Origin: Blastomyces gilchristii SLH14081
Taxonomy: Eukaryota > Ascomycota > Eurotiomycetes > Onygenales > Ajellomycetaceae
DNA: 64,000 nucleotides
Direction of reading: 5' to 3'
Assembly: GCF_000003855.2 (NCBI RefSeq)
Contig: NW_003101670.1
Coordinates: 1,409,705 to 1,473,704, forward strand
Shown here piece by piece: positions 46,494 through 55,454 of the stretch. The number at the start of each line of letters is the position of its first letter. Positions within the stretch are counted from its first letter, which is position 1. The notes under the pieces are model-generated. The model was not told the DNA's origin. It searched no databases and was given only the letters and a program-made list of their open reading frames with translations. Made by a program: the position numbers and the translations under genes.

Positions 46494-48740
46494 ATGATGC
46501 GTCTTCTACTTCCCTTACTTGTCACAGCCGCCTCGGCGCTACAAACCCTCCCGCCTGTGGACTGGCCTGGCAGTGAGGACATCTCCGGTTCTGGGTTCTC
46601 CATTTCCGAAGCCCCAAAGACGATCTATATCGAAGAGAAGTTTTCGGAACGAAGGGATGAGAATGGAATGACTCTTATCCCACCCTCTGGTTATGAATTC
46701 GCCGAAACGTTTCTCTCCGATCTGGAGGAGATTACCCGCGAAAAATGGTCCCTTGAGCGTGTAAAGGAAATCCCGAGCGATGCCAAAGGTATTATTCTGG
46801 GCGCTTTCAGACAGGATGCTGACGCCTTGACTTACGAGGATGGAACAAAGACGGAGGAGGGTTACGAGCTGGAGATTAAGGATGGTCAGGTGTATGTTGG
46901 AGGAACTGGCGCCCGTGGAATGTACTGGGGCACCCATACATTCCTACAATTGCTGCTTGTACACGGCGACAAGGAGATTCCTGCTGGCCGCGTTGAAGAT
47001 GCCCCTTCTTATGCAACCCGTGGCTACCTACTTGACGCTGGACGGAAGTGGTACACACCAGCTTTCCTGAAGGACCTCTGCACGTACGCATCTTTCTTCA
47101 AGTTGTCTGAATTCCAATACCACAACAGCGACAACTACCCCCTCAATCGCGGGCGAAATGAGACGTGGACTGAAGTTTACTCGCAATTCGCTCTGCACCC
47201 CGAGAACGAGGAGCTGCACGGTGTTGTCCAGCGCGCGAATGAGACTCTCAACCGAGCGGACTTCGAAGATATGCAACAGCATTGCGCGCGCCGTGGTGTC
47301 AGCATCATTCCAGAGATTGAAGCACCTGGCCACTGTCTTTTCCTTACCAAATGGAAACCAGAGCTTGCATTGGAAAAGAAAGATTTGCTGAACCTAACTC
47401 ACCCCGATTCGATCCCCCTTGTTAAGTCTATCTGGGAAGAATTCCTCCCCTGGTTCCAGGTCAAGGAAGTACATATCGGTGCTGATGAATATGACCCCAC
47501 GCTTGCGGACGTCTACATTCAGTTTGTGAACGAAATGCAGAAATTCATTAAAGAGAAATCCGGAAAGGATATCCGTATCTGGGGAACGTATGAGCCATCG
47601 GAGAACTACACTATTTCCAAAGACATCATTATCCAGCACTGGCAATATGGTCAGTCCGACCCCCTTCAACTGGACAGAGAGGGATACCCATACATCAACT
47701 CCCAAGATTGGTGGGGATACATGTCTCTGAAGAGTGACCACACCCCTATCTTCCCGGCTACCTACCCACAGTTCTTCAACAACACGCGGACATTGAACTT
47801 CGCCAACAAGCCAGACTGGCAATGGGAACCGTCGCTTTTCAACCACGTGAACGTGACCGAGCAGGTCAAGCCAGGCGCGAAGGGCAACAAGGGTGCCATC
47901 ATCGCGGCTTGGAACGATAACGGACCCGATGCCAGTACACAACTCGAAGCATACTACGCGATGAGGGATGGAATTCCCGTCGTTGGCGCCAGAATGTGGG
48001 CGGGTGCACGAGGCAATCGTCTCGATACCAAGTCACTGCCCGCATCCATGGAGCTCCTGACGAACCGTGCTCCAGGCCAAAATCTTGATCGACGCCTGCC
48101 ATCTGAGAAGGGAGATGAAGAGCCCGGCGAGACGCTCTTGACCTGGAGCAGCGACAAGGGCTCGAAAGATCTGGGCCAAGGTAGCAAAGGAATGAACTAC
48201 ACGCTGATCCTCGACGTTACGGGCCCCTTCAAACTATCTTCCGATGACACATCTCTCTCCCTCGACGATGCTGGAAACCTCCTTTTCAACTCCGACAACT
48301 GGGTCTACCCCCTCCGCTCCGTCGGAGAGGATGACGGCTACGATCCAGGCCACCCCGGCCGAATCTGGACCAATGCCACCAGCTCCACGCACGAGCCTGT
48401 TACCGTCCCCCTGACTTCACAGGTGACCATTAAGACCGATGTGATCGGCGGAAGCAGAGTATGGATTGATGGGAAATTCAGCGGACGATTTGAAGTGTTC
48501 GTTTTCGGCGGAAGGAATACTATCTTCTCGTGGAACCAGATGGCACTTGTGGCCCCACTTGATAAGATTGAGGGCGATGGATTGAAGAGCTTGACGCTCA
48601 AGAATGGCATTGGGGATTCATCAGGCGGTGACGATGATGATGACGATGACGATGACTCCTTCTCAGCGGGTAACCGGATTGGTTCTGCGGGCCTTTGGGC
48701 TTGCGGTCTTGCTCTGATGGGCATGTCTCTCCTACTGTAA
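46494..48740 (+). CDS. GPI-type secreted glycoside hydrolase family 20 (beta-N-acetylhexosaminidase-like)
   Basis: One exon, 748 residues. An N-terminal signal peptide (MMRLLLPLLVTAASA) is followed by an alpha/beta GH20b-like domain (GYELEIKDGQVYVGG, GMYWGTHTFLQLL). The TIM barrel opens with RGYLLDAGRKWYTPAFLKDL and includes EIEAPGHCLF and the acid pair Asp-Glu in HIGADEYD (about 327-334). The GADEY form differs from the usual GGDE of hexosaminidases, so substrate is uncertain; removal of terminal N-acetylhexosamine from glycans or chitin fragments is the family reaction. A beta-sandwich C-terminal part precedes a run of nine Asp and a hydrophobic tail (LWACGLALMGMSLLL), which reads as a GPI-anchor signal. 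It would act at the cell wall or plasma membrane. Confidence 0.87.
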   Translation: MMRLLLPLLVTAASALQTLPPVDWPGSEDISGSGFSISEAPKTIYIEEKFSERRDENGMTLIPPSGYEFAETFLSDLEEITREKWSLERVKEIPSDAKGIILGAFRQDADALTYEDGTKTEEGYELEIKDGQVYVGGTGARGMYWGTHTFLQLLLVHGDKEIPAGRVEDAPSYATRGYLLDAGRKWYTPAFLKDLCTYASFFKLSEFQYHNSDNYPLNRGRNETWTEVYSQFALHPENEELHGVVQRANETLNRADFEDMQQHCARRGVSIIPEIEAPGHCLFLTKWKPELALEKKDLLNLTHPDSIPLVKSIWEEFLPWFQVKEVHIGADEYDPTLADVYIQFVNEMQKFIKEKSGKDIRIWGTYEPSENYTISKDIIIQHWQYGQSDPLQLDREGYPYINSQDWWGYMSLKSDHTPIFPATYPQFFNNTRTLNFANKPDWQWEPSLFNHVNVTEQVKPGAKGNKGAIIAAWNDNGPDASTQLEAYYAMRDGIPVVGARMWAGARGNRLDTKSLPASMELLTNRAPGQNLDRRLPSEKGDEEPGETLLTWSSDKGSKDLGQGSKGMNYTLILDVTGPFKLSSDDTSLSLDDAGNLLFNSDNWVYPLRSVGEDDGYDPGHPGRIWTNATSSTHEPVTVPLTSQVTIKTDVIGGSRVWIDGKFSGRFEVFVFGGRNTIFSWNQMALVAPLDKIEGDGLKSLTLKNGIGDSSGGDDDDDDDDDSFSAGNRIGSAGLWACGLALMGMSLLL

Positions 48741-50037
48741 GAATGATGAAGTATTGATTGTGAAGAACACAGAATAACAATACAAACTCAACCAATGATT
48801 TTATTTATATTTTTTTGGGCACGGCACCTTTTGCAAGTGGTGGCTTTGTATAGTTAAACTAGTTCATTTCTCCAAAGAATAAATTGTTGAGATATTTAAT
48901 GAGACATTTTTGCACCCTACTTCCCAATATTGTGCTGGTACCTATATATTTGGACGCTTTCTTCTGCAGTATCGATTTACCTTGGTTCGAAAACTGTGAT
49001 AGAAACGTAAGTGATTGTAAGGAGCTTTGGTGAAAGGGGATTTCACCCGTTACTAGGTACGAGGGGGGTAGTAAAGGCAGCAATTTTTCATATTTTTCTT
49101 GACTCCCAGAAATGTCATTGATCAATTCCCAAGCCAAAGTTGGTCGAAATCCTTCAGTCAATTGAATATCTAGTTGCTTCGCTGTGTCAGAAAGTCTCGG
49201 TTCTATCATCTACAAGCAAAAGAGACGAACGAGGAGCTGGGCTCGACCAGGACGGACAATCCTCACCCCGAAGGAGATTATTATGTAACTCTGCAAAAAT
49301 GGGCAGCGTTACAGAGGTTTCTTTCTCCAGTGAAATTGCTTCGCTCGACGCAACACTGCGCTGCTAAGGCAAGCAAGAAAGACGCAGAGTTAATAAATAC
49401 CACCGTACATTACCTCCTCTGGCCCGACGACGGCGCTTTTGATTGATCAAATGCACGGCGCGACGACAAGGCAGCCAAGGCCAGTATCATGCTGAACCGA
49501 GTGGTACCAGTCGTATATTGAGTTCAGCTTTCTGCTCTGCGAACGTTATGTATTCCCTCGTTTGCAAGGGATCAATCAGTTCAACGTGGGTCATCGGAGA
49601 TGAGCGTCAATCTTGGGGAATTATTATTCCAGCAGAAAACTCCTAACTCCTTGCAAGTTTCTGGAGGCGGTAGATGTGTAGCTTGAGATATCCAAATTCC
49701 CTTGTCCATCAGCGGGTTAGGGTAGCCAAAGCTCTGTTATCATCCATTATCATCATGTCCCCAACATTTCTACAATTTACAATTTGGTGGCTCAAGCTCT
49801 TACAGATGAAGGATCGCGCCGAGCCAGTTAACGCTTCGACTGTTGGAAGATCCCCCACGCTAAGTTAGTTGCAGCACAGCAGGCCCCACGCGACAATGGT
49901 GGCTGGGCATCGGTCCTTCACTAACGGAAGGGCGGCCAATAATTGAATCGGCGGCCCCACTGGCTGAAGTGGACGCCGGTGAGGTAGGTAGGTGCTTTCT
50001 ATGTAGTAACTATGCTTAGATACCCCGGTGGTTTCAT
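48741..50037. other. Gene-free region between GH20 and the inverted-repeat element
   Basis: No convincing gene on either strand; short ORFs only. Confidence 0.45.
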
Positions 50038-50039
50038 TA

Positions 50040-50724
50040 GGGCCCCCCCTAATATTTTAGTGGCATTCTAACCAGAATTCTGGGGGTATGTGGCATTCTC
50101 AAGTTTGAGTGTGTTTTCATCATCATCTAGAGAATGAACTCTATAGATAGAATTGGTAATAATATTAATATCTTATAGTCACTCTCCGTCTCTATAACGG
50201 TCTGACAGTGAGCAGATATCTCTGCTACAAGCTCTGATAGTTACTCCCCTATTATAGTATCTCAGACATCTTTAATTGTAAGAATAGGCCCCGGGCTGGG
50301 GGCAGGTGCAGGCACGCCACCGCTAACTATATAAGGATGGGTGCCGGGCGCGGCTTGGGGAAACCACTAAACCAGTCGGCCTAGTGGTTAGAGCCCGGAC
50401 CCCGCGGGGCGGCTTATAAAATTTAATCCTCAACTAACGTTACTGAAATTAAATAGTTAACTTAATTGTATTAACAGAGAAGACTTTTATAAAACTATTT
50501 TGTAAGAATAATCTCTTCTCTTTAATATTCATATCAGATATTTCTTATTAATTTTAAGATAGAGAATGATAATAAGTTTTGTATATAATGTTTAATAATT
50601 GATTCTGAAAGCTGTCTCCAACTGTTCTCCGTACTCCGTACGCTGTACGCTAGTAGAGAGATATGAAGATGTGCCCTCCCCCTGGAATGATGGTTAGCAG
50701 GCCACTAAAATATTAGGGGGGCCC
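50040..50724. mobile_element. 685-bp inverted-repeat element with TA target duplication
   Basis: The ends are complementary over about 50 bases: GGGCCCCCCCTAATATTTTAG at the left, and GGGCCCCCCTAATATTTTAG when the right is reversed. Both continue as GTGGC..TCTAACCA / GTGGC..GCTAACCA and a G-run. TA flanks both sides (50038-50039, 50725-50726), as for Tc1/mariner/pogo-type transposition. There is no ORF. The interior is composite: AT-rich arms around a GC-rich core (50283-50420) that includes an AACCACTA/TAGTGGTT hairpin (50362-50389) and a TAGTGGTTAGAGC stretch resembling a tRNA A box. Confidence 0.7.
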
Positions 50725-50887
50725 TAACAAAATGAAAGGGGTTTACCAGTGCACTTCATTATGCAGCTCAGCGCTCAGTGCTCAGTTGTGCTTGTGTGGA
50801 TATTGCGTCGTCCCATCCCTAGCCGTGTGCGGAGGCCTTCTGATGTTGCCCAGAAATGAAGTTGCACTTAGTTCACAGCCAAATGAC

Positions 50888-50889
<2 letters not shown>

Positions 50890-50930
<41 letters not shown>
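50890..50930. repeat. (GT)n microsatellite
   Basis: About twenty uninterrupted GT units; all ORFs through it are artefacts. Confidence 0.95.
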
Positions 50931-50931
<1 letters not shown>

Positions 50932-51605
50932 TGTGTGTTCTGTGTTTGGAGACAAGATACTCCGTACAGAGTACAAGAGAAGGAAGAAAAGAGAAGAAAG
51001 ATTGCAGTATGGATATCTTCCGTTCACCCCGTCGTGTCGACGGAATTTCTTCAGACACAGTTAGGGCATATATATGAAATATATGAACCTGGAGGGAAGG
51101 CTAAGTTTTGAACTTAAGAATAAACACATGGCCGTTGACTACCTCCCACTTGTTTCATCCCATGCAACAGCTTTTTGCTTGCTCTTCATGCCGGCCCCTT
51201 GCAGCATTTCTGGCGAACCTGACTGCCACACAATAATAACCTGGTCTGGTCTGTGAACGTTAAAAATAGGGAAAAAGGCAGTCCAGTCCGACTGCGCACC
51301 TTTTCGCCCTGACCACATCTGACGCGCCGTTAAAATTCCCCTGGAACTACGGGGTAAAGAATGCGCAAACGGCAGGGGACATGGAACTTAGCACTTGGCC
51401 TTGATGACGTTTGGCTGTTTTCTGTCACGGCTCTTCGCGACCTAAGCCGCCAGTGCTTACTTCTACTTGACAGAACGCCCTGGTCAAAGAAAACTCCACG
51501 CATGAATGTTATCTCTTATCGTCCGACAACAGTTTTCCCTTCCGTCCCCGCGTTCTATGGCACAAATCCGCAGCATTAAAAAAGTCCACCAATCCAGCTC
51601 GAAGA
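50931..51605. other. Upstream region of the reductase gene
   Basis: No gene seen; holds a TACTCCGTAC word at 50958 and presumably the promoter of the next gene. Confidence 0.5.
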
Positions 51606-52655
51606 ATGCCAGCTGCAACTGAAAAACTCGCGATCCCGCGCGGTTCTCTCGTCCTCGTCACCGGCGCCAACGGCTACATTGCAAGCCATGTCATCGACCA
51701 GCTCCTCCAAGCCAACTTCCGCGTGCGCGGCACAGTCCGCAAACTCACCAGAGGCCTCTGGCTAAACGACCACTTCACCTCCAAGTATGGGCCCGGCAAA
51801 TTCGAGCTTGTCGAAGTGCCCGACATGGCCGTCACGCACGCCTACGATGATGCCGTCAAGGGCGCCTCGGGGCTCATCCACATCGCCACCCCTGTCCTGG
51901 TCACCTATGACCCCAACGAAGGCATCCCCATGGTCACAAACGGGACTGTCAACACCCTCGAGTCCGCGCGGAGGGAACCGTTGATGAAACGTGTCGTACT
52001 AACATCCTCATCCACCGCGGCGGCGAGCCCGCGGCCAGATGTTGAATTCACCATGGATAAGGGGACGTGGAATGATGAGATCGTGCACGCTGCGTGGGCG
52101 CCGCCGCCGTACGAAGGGTGGCAGAGGCGACATAACGTCTACGCGGCCAGCAAGACGGAGGGCGAGAAGGTGGCCTGGAAATGGATGCGGGAGAACCAGC
52201 CGGGTTTCGTGCTCAACACGGTGCTGCCCAATGCGAACTTTGGCGAGGTGCTTAGCCCGCAGCATCAGGGGTTCCCGTCGACAGCTGGCTGGGTGAGGGC
52301 TGTCTGGGAAGGGTTCAAGGGCAAGTATGCGGACGAGGTATCTAATAAACCGCAGTATTATGTAAATGTGCGCGATAATGCGTTGGTGCATGTGGCCGCG
52401 TTGATATATGCGGATGTACAGGCCGAGCGGTTATTTGCGTTTGCGCAACCGTATAATTGGAATAACATCCTAGCGGTGATGAGGAAGTTGTATCCGGACA
52501 GAGAGTTTATTGATGATATTCCGGATCTGGGGAGGGACTTGAGCAAGGTTACGAACCAAGGGGCGGAGGACTTGTTGAAGAGGATATCAGGGAAGGGTTG
52601 GACGGGCTTTGAGCAGACGATCAAGGAGGCGACGGAGGGATTTATTAAGTGTTAA
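51606..52655 (+). CDS. NAD(P)-dependent extended-SDR reductase (Gre2 / dihydroflavonol reductase-like)
   Basis: An intronless frame of 349 residues. The nucleotide motif VLVTGANGYIASHV (Gly20, Gly23) is followed by RGTVRKL, whose Arg/Lys suggests NADPH. The catalytic Ser lies in RVVLTSSSTAA, and Tyr179-x3-Lys183 in VYAASKTEGEK. The later block NVRDNALVHVAALI is typical of fungal aldehyde/ketone reductases of the Gre2/DFR group. It reduces carbonyl groups in the cytosol; the actual substrate is unknown. GC content is clearly higher than in the flanks, as is normal for coding DNA here. The start has a clean purine at -3 (GAAGAATGC). Confidence 0.9.
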   Translation: MPAATEKLAIPRGSLVLVTGANGYIASHVIDQLLQANFRVRGTVRKLTRGLWLNDHFTSKYGPGKFELVEVPDMAVTHAYDDAVKGASGLIHIATPVLVTYDPNEGIPMVTNGTVNTLESARREPLMKRVVLTSSSTAAASPRPDVEFTMDKGTWNDEIVHAAWAPPPYEGWQRRHNVYAASKTEGEKVAWKWMRENQPGFVLNTVLPNANFGEVLSPQHQGFPSTAGWVRAVWEGFKGKYADEVSNKPQYYVNVRDNALVHVAALIYADVQAERLFAFAQPYNWNNILAVMRKLYPDREFIDDIPDLGRDLSKVTNQGAEDLLKRISGKGWTGFEQTIKEATEGFIKC

Positions 52656-53029
52656 ATTTTCACCGAAATGGCGAGTGTAGTGGGGTACATCCCCTTACGG
52701 GGTTCTGCGAGTTACAAGGAAGAAGCGCTGCATCGATCGATATCTGGATAATGATTTATGATAATGAGTGAGGCTACAACAACTATGGGGATGGTACCGG
52801 CTTGCAAATTGATATGCAGAGACAACTAGCACGAAAAGAAAGTGGAGGAAGCCAACCCCCTATTCCATTACAGAAGAAAGAAACACTGAATGAATTGAAG
52901 ATCAGAATAAAGAGAAATCCCTACTTAATCCAGACCTCAAATCATTAATACTCTAATCTCCTATTAGGAGCTCGGGACCACCCCGAAAGCTGCTTCGGCA
53001 TAATCATCAACATCGTCCTCCTCCTCCTC
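52656..53029. other. Convergent 3' region with in-frame acidic extension of the UBX frame
   Basis: It lies between the reductase and UBX stops. On the minus strand 53029-52964 continues the UBX frame beyond its TAG for 21 codons to TAA, with Glu/Asp-rich text. Confidence 0.5.
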
Positions 53030-54631
53030 CTAATCATCATCATCATCCTCGATGGTTTCAACTAATAGATTACCTCCCCTGCCGATTTTTTCTCCAATAG
53101 AGCCATTAGCCTCGATTTCGTACACTACACGAGGCATCGGCGAAACAAGGCGGAAGCCGTATTTGTGCTCAAAGTTCTCAGGAGGTTGGACATCTCCCGA
53201 CGCCGAGGCTTCTCCCTCTTCCCCATTAGTGTGTAATACGTCATAACATTCAACAAAGGCATACAATTCCTCAATACTCGCGGAGCCTGAAAATCGTCGA
53301 ATCACTCTGTCGCCCGATGCCAGTCGGATACTCAGGCGAACTGCCTGCTTATCAGTCGCGGGAGGTTCATCCGGTATCGACTGCGCCCGCCATCGTTTCC
53401 ACTGCAGTAGATCTCTCGCTAATTTTTCAGCGGCAGCCTGTCTTTCCTGAGCTTCTAGCTCCGCACGCTGGCGCGCAGCTTCCGCCTCTCGCCGCTGTCG
53501 GGCGCGCTCTCTGTCCTGCGCAAGTGACCGTTCGTATGCGGAATCCTGTTCCTGTCGGATCGTCCGCGAAGCTTGCTGTTCGGCCCTAGTACCGCGCACA
53601 CGATCGAGTGAGGGTTTGCTCTGAACGATCGCTGAACGAAGCTTTTCTGTAACTTCAGACGGGGTGCTCGGGCCGGGAAGCTTTGCTATTACAGACATCG
53701 CGGATGGAGACACACTCGGGTCGTGCACTATGAGCCCGAAAAAGGGGAATTTAGTACATCCAAGGCTGCTGGCAACTTGATAAGCCTCGGAGTCTCGGAC
53801 ATTACCGGCCCAAACCAAGATCTGATTGGCTGGATCGTTGATGAAGTTCACAACCTCCGTGGAAAGGAGGGTGTCTCGAACCCAACTGCTCGTAAGGTCA
53901 TGTTCTGAAGACAGTAGGACAACAAATAGGTATTTTAATTCCTGGTGGGCCTTTTCCAAGGCCATGTTATATCCATTTTCGAGAAATGGAATGGAGTGAC
54001 TTCCGTATTCTTCTTCGAATTCTCGGATGAACCGGAGCGCAGTGTCCTTTGGGCCCAATGGTCTCCGCCCACCTGTATCTCGTCTTGCTCCTTGCAACCC
54101 ATTCAGTAGCCGCGGTAGGAACGGGAAGAGCGTCCCAAAAAGTCCGAAGGAGCTGGAGAGCAATTTGTAAAGCAGGCTGAAAGGCGTGAAAAATATGGCG
54201 AGTAAAAACGGAGGGCGATAGGTAGGTTGGTCTGCTGGTTGTGTTGTTATTCGCGGTGCCAGTTCAACTGTGCGTCTTGTGGAAAGAGTTCGGAGAGGGA
54301 TATCGTCATCGCCGTTCATTAGGTTCTGAAGGGTTCGTGGCGGCCGTGCAGGCGGGCTATTCAAGGCAGCTTGCGCCTCTGAGATAAGGTCTGGGCCTTC
54401 ACCATCGAAAAATTTAGTGATCGCAATCTAGTATAAACTGTCAGAGACTCCGTTCTAATCTATGATAATAATAGATCTCAAGGAAGTTGAAATTACCTGG
54501 GTATTCCATTCCGACCGTTGAAGAAGCTGGATAGCAGCGAGTTCTTCCGCACCGGTAACGGCGATAAAGGTTTGCAGGGCACTTTGCTGGCTCGAAGATA
54601 GCTGAGAGATGTCTACCTCTTCGTTGGGCAT
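53030..54631 (-). CDS. UBX-domain protein, FAF2/UBXD8 (Ubx3/Ucp10) type
   Basis: Exons 54631-54497 and 54427-53030 join in phase to 510 residues. Parts in order: an N-terminal UBA-like helix bundle (ALQTFIAVTGAEELAAIQLL), a hydrophobic hairpin (about 114-150, PPFLLAIFFTPFSLLYKLL) that would insert in the ER or lipid-droplet membrane, a UAS thioredoxin-like domain (LFVVLLSSEHD, QILVWAGNV), a long charged coiled coil (RARQRREAEAARQRAELEAQ) and a C-terminal UBX domain (VRLSIRLASGDRVIRRF ... YGFRLVSPMPR). UBX binds Cdc48/p97, and the protein class recruits it for ER-associated degradation and lipid-droplet turnover. The frame ends at TAG after five Asp codons, yet continues open and acidic beyond it. 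Confidence 0.9.
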
Positions 54632-55454
54632 TATTGCGACTGACCCTCAAGCTCCATTCAATGCTTTTAGTGATCGGTGTATATGAGCGTGTTTAAACAA
54701 GGTCTATATGTTGTCATGTCATAGATGAGCAGCTCGGGAACGTAGAGAAAGTGGAGTCAATTTGGTCAAAAACAACAACCGGAGTAATAGGGAGACAGCC
54801 CCATTAAATATACAACTCGTAGCAATAGAAAGCAGACGCAGCAAATGCTGGAGGCGGATTTGAAGCTCTACTACGGCCCACGAAGCACGAGTTGAGGCTG
54901 ATAACTAAGTACCGCTTGTTTGTTCTGGGCACGGATTATCTAAGCAGCGCTGGCCCGGTTTTAATACGAGCTAGTATGCAATTGTAATCCTAGGCAAGAT
55001 GGCCACAAAAACGCATTCAAGACTGCTGTCTCGTTTTGTCACGTACCCGCCAAGGGTCCAGTCCAAGCTACCTGACTAAGCCCAAGTCAAGTGACTGCCC
55101 TGCTGCTATATCGGTATCAGCGCAAAAAGCTCGCCGCCGCATTTTCATGTCGGTTCTATCACCGACATCATCGTGCGGCTGATCCCGCTGTGACTGGCAC
55201 TTCCCGTCATCTCGTCCTTCGAGTGCTAACTGTGCACCCTTAGTCCTGGTTATTTCCGATCCTCAAATTCTATCCTCGACGACTGTGATCTATCGCCGTG
55301 TCATGGATATGCAGTGACTCGCTGAACCCCCCAGTGACGTCCTATCTGGAATGCGACTCATTGTCACTGCGTCTCGACATTCCGATTTGTTGGATTCTGT
55401 TTCTCTCGAGTCAATGGAGCCTGTTTGGTGCTGAGCTGTGCTGGATCTGCGGTT
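54632..55454. other. Divergent promoter region between UBX gene and PAN3
   Basis: 823 bp, no gene seen; shared upstream DNA of the two outward-reading genes. Confidence 0.6.

Noticed and set aside
50782..51111. ORFs with Cys-Val or Thr-His repeats
   Set aside because: Translations of the (GT)n microsatellite.
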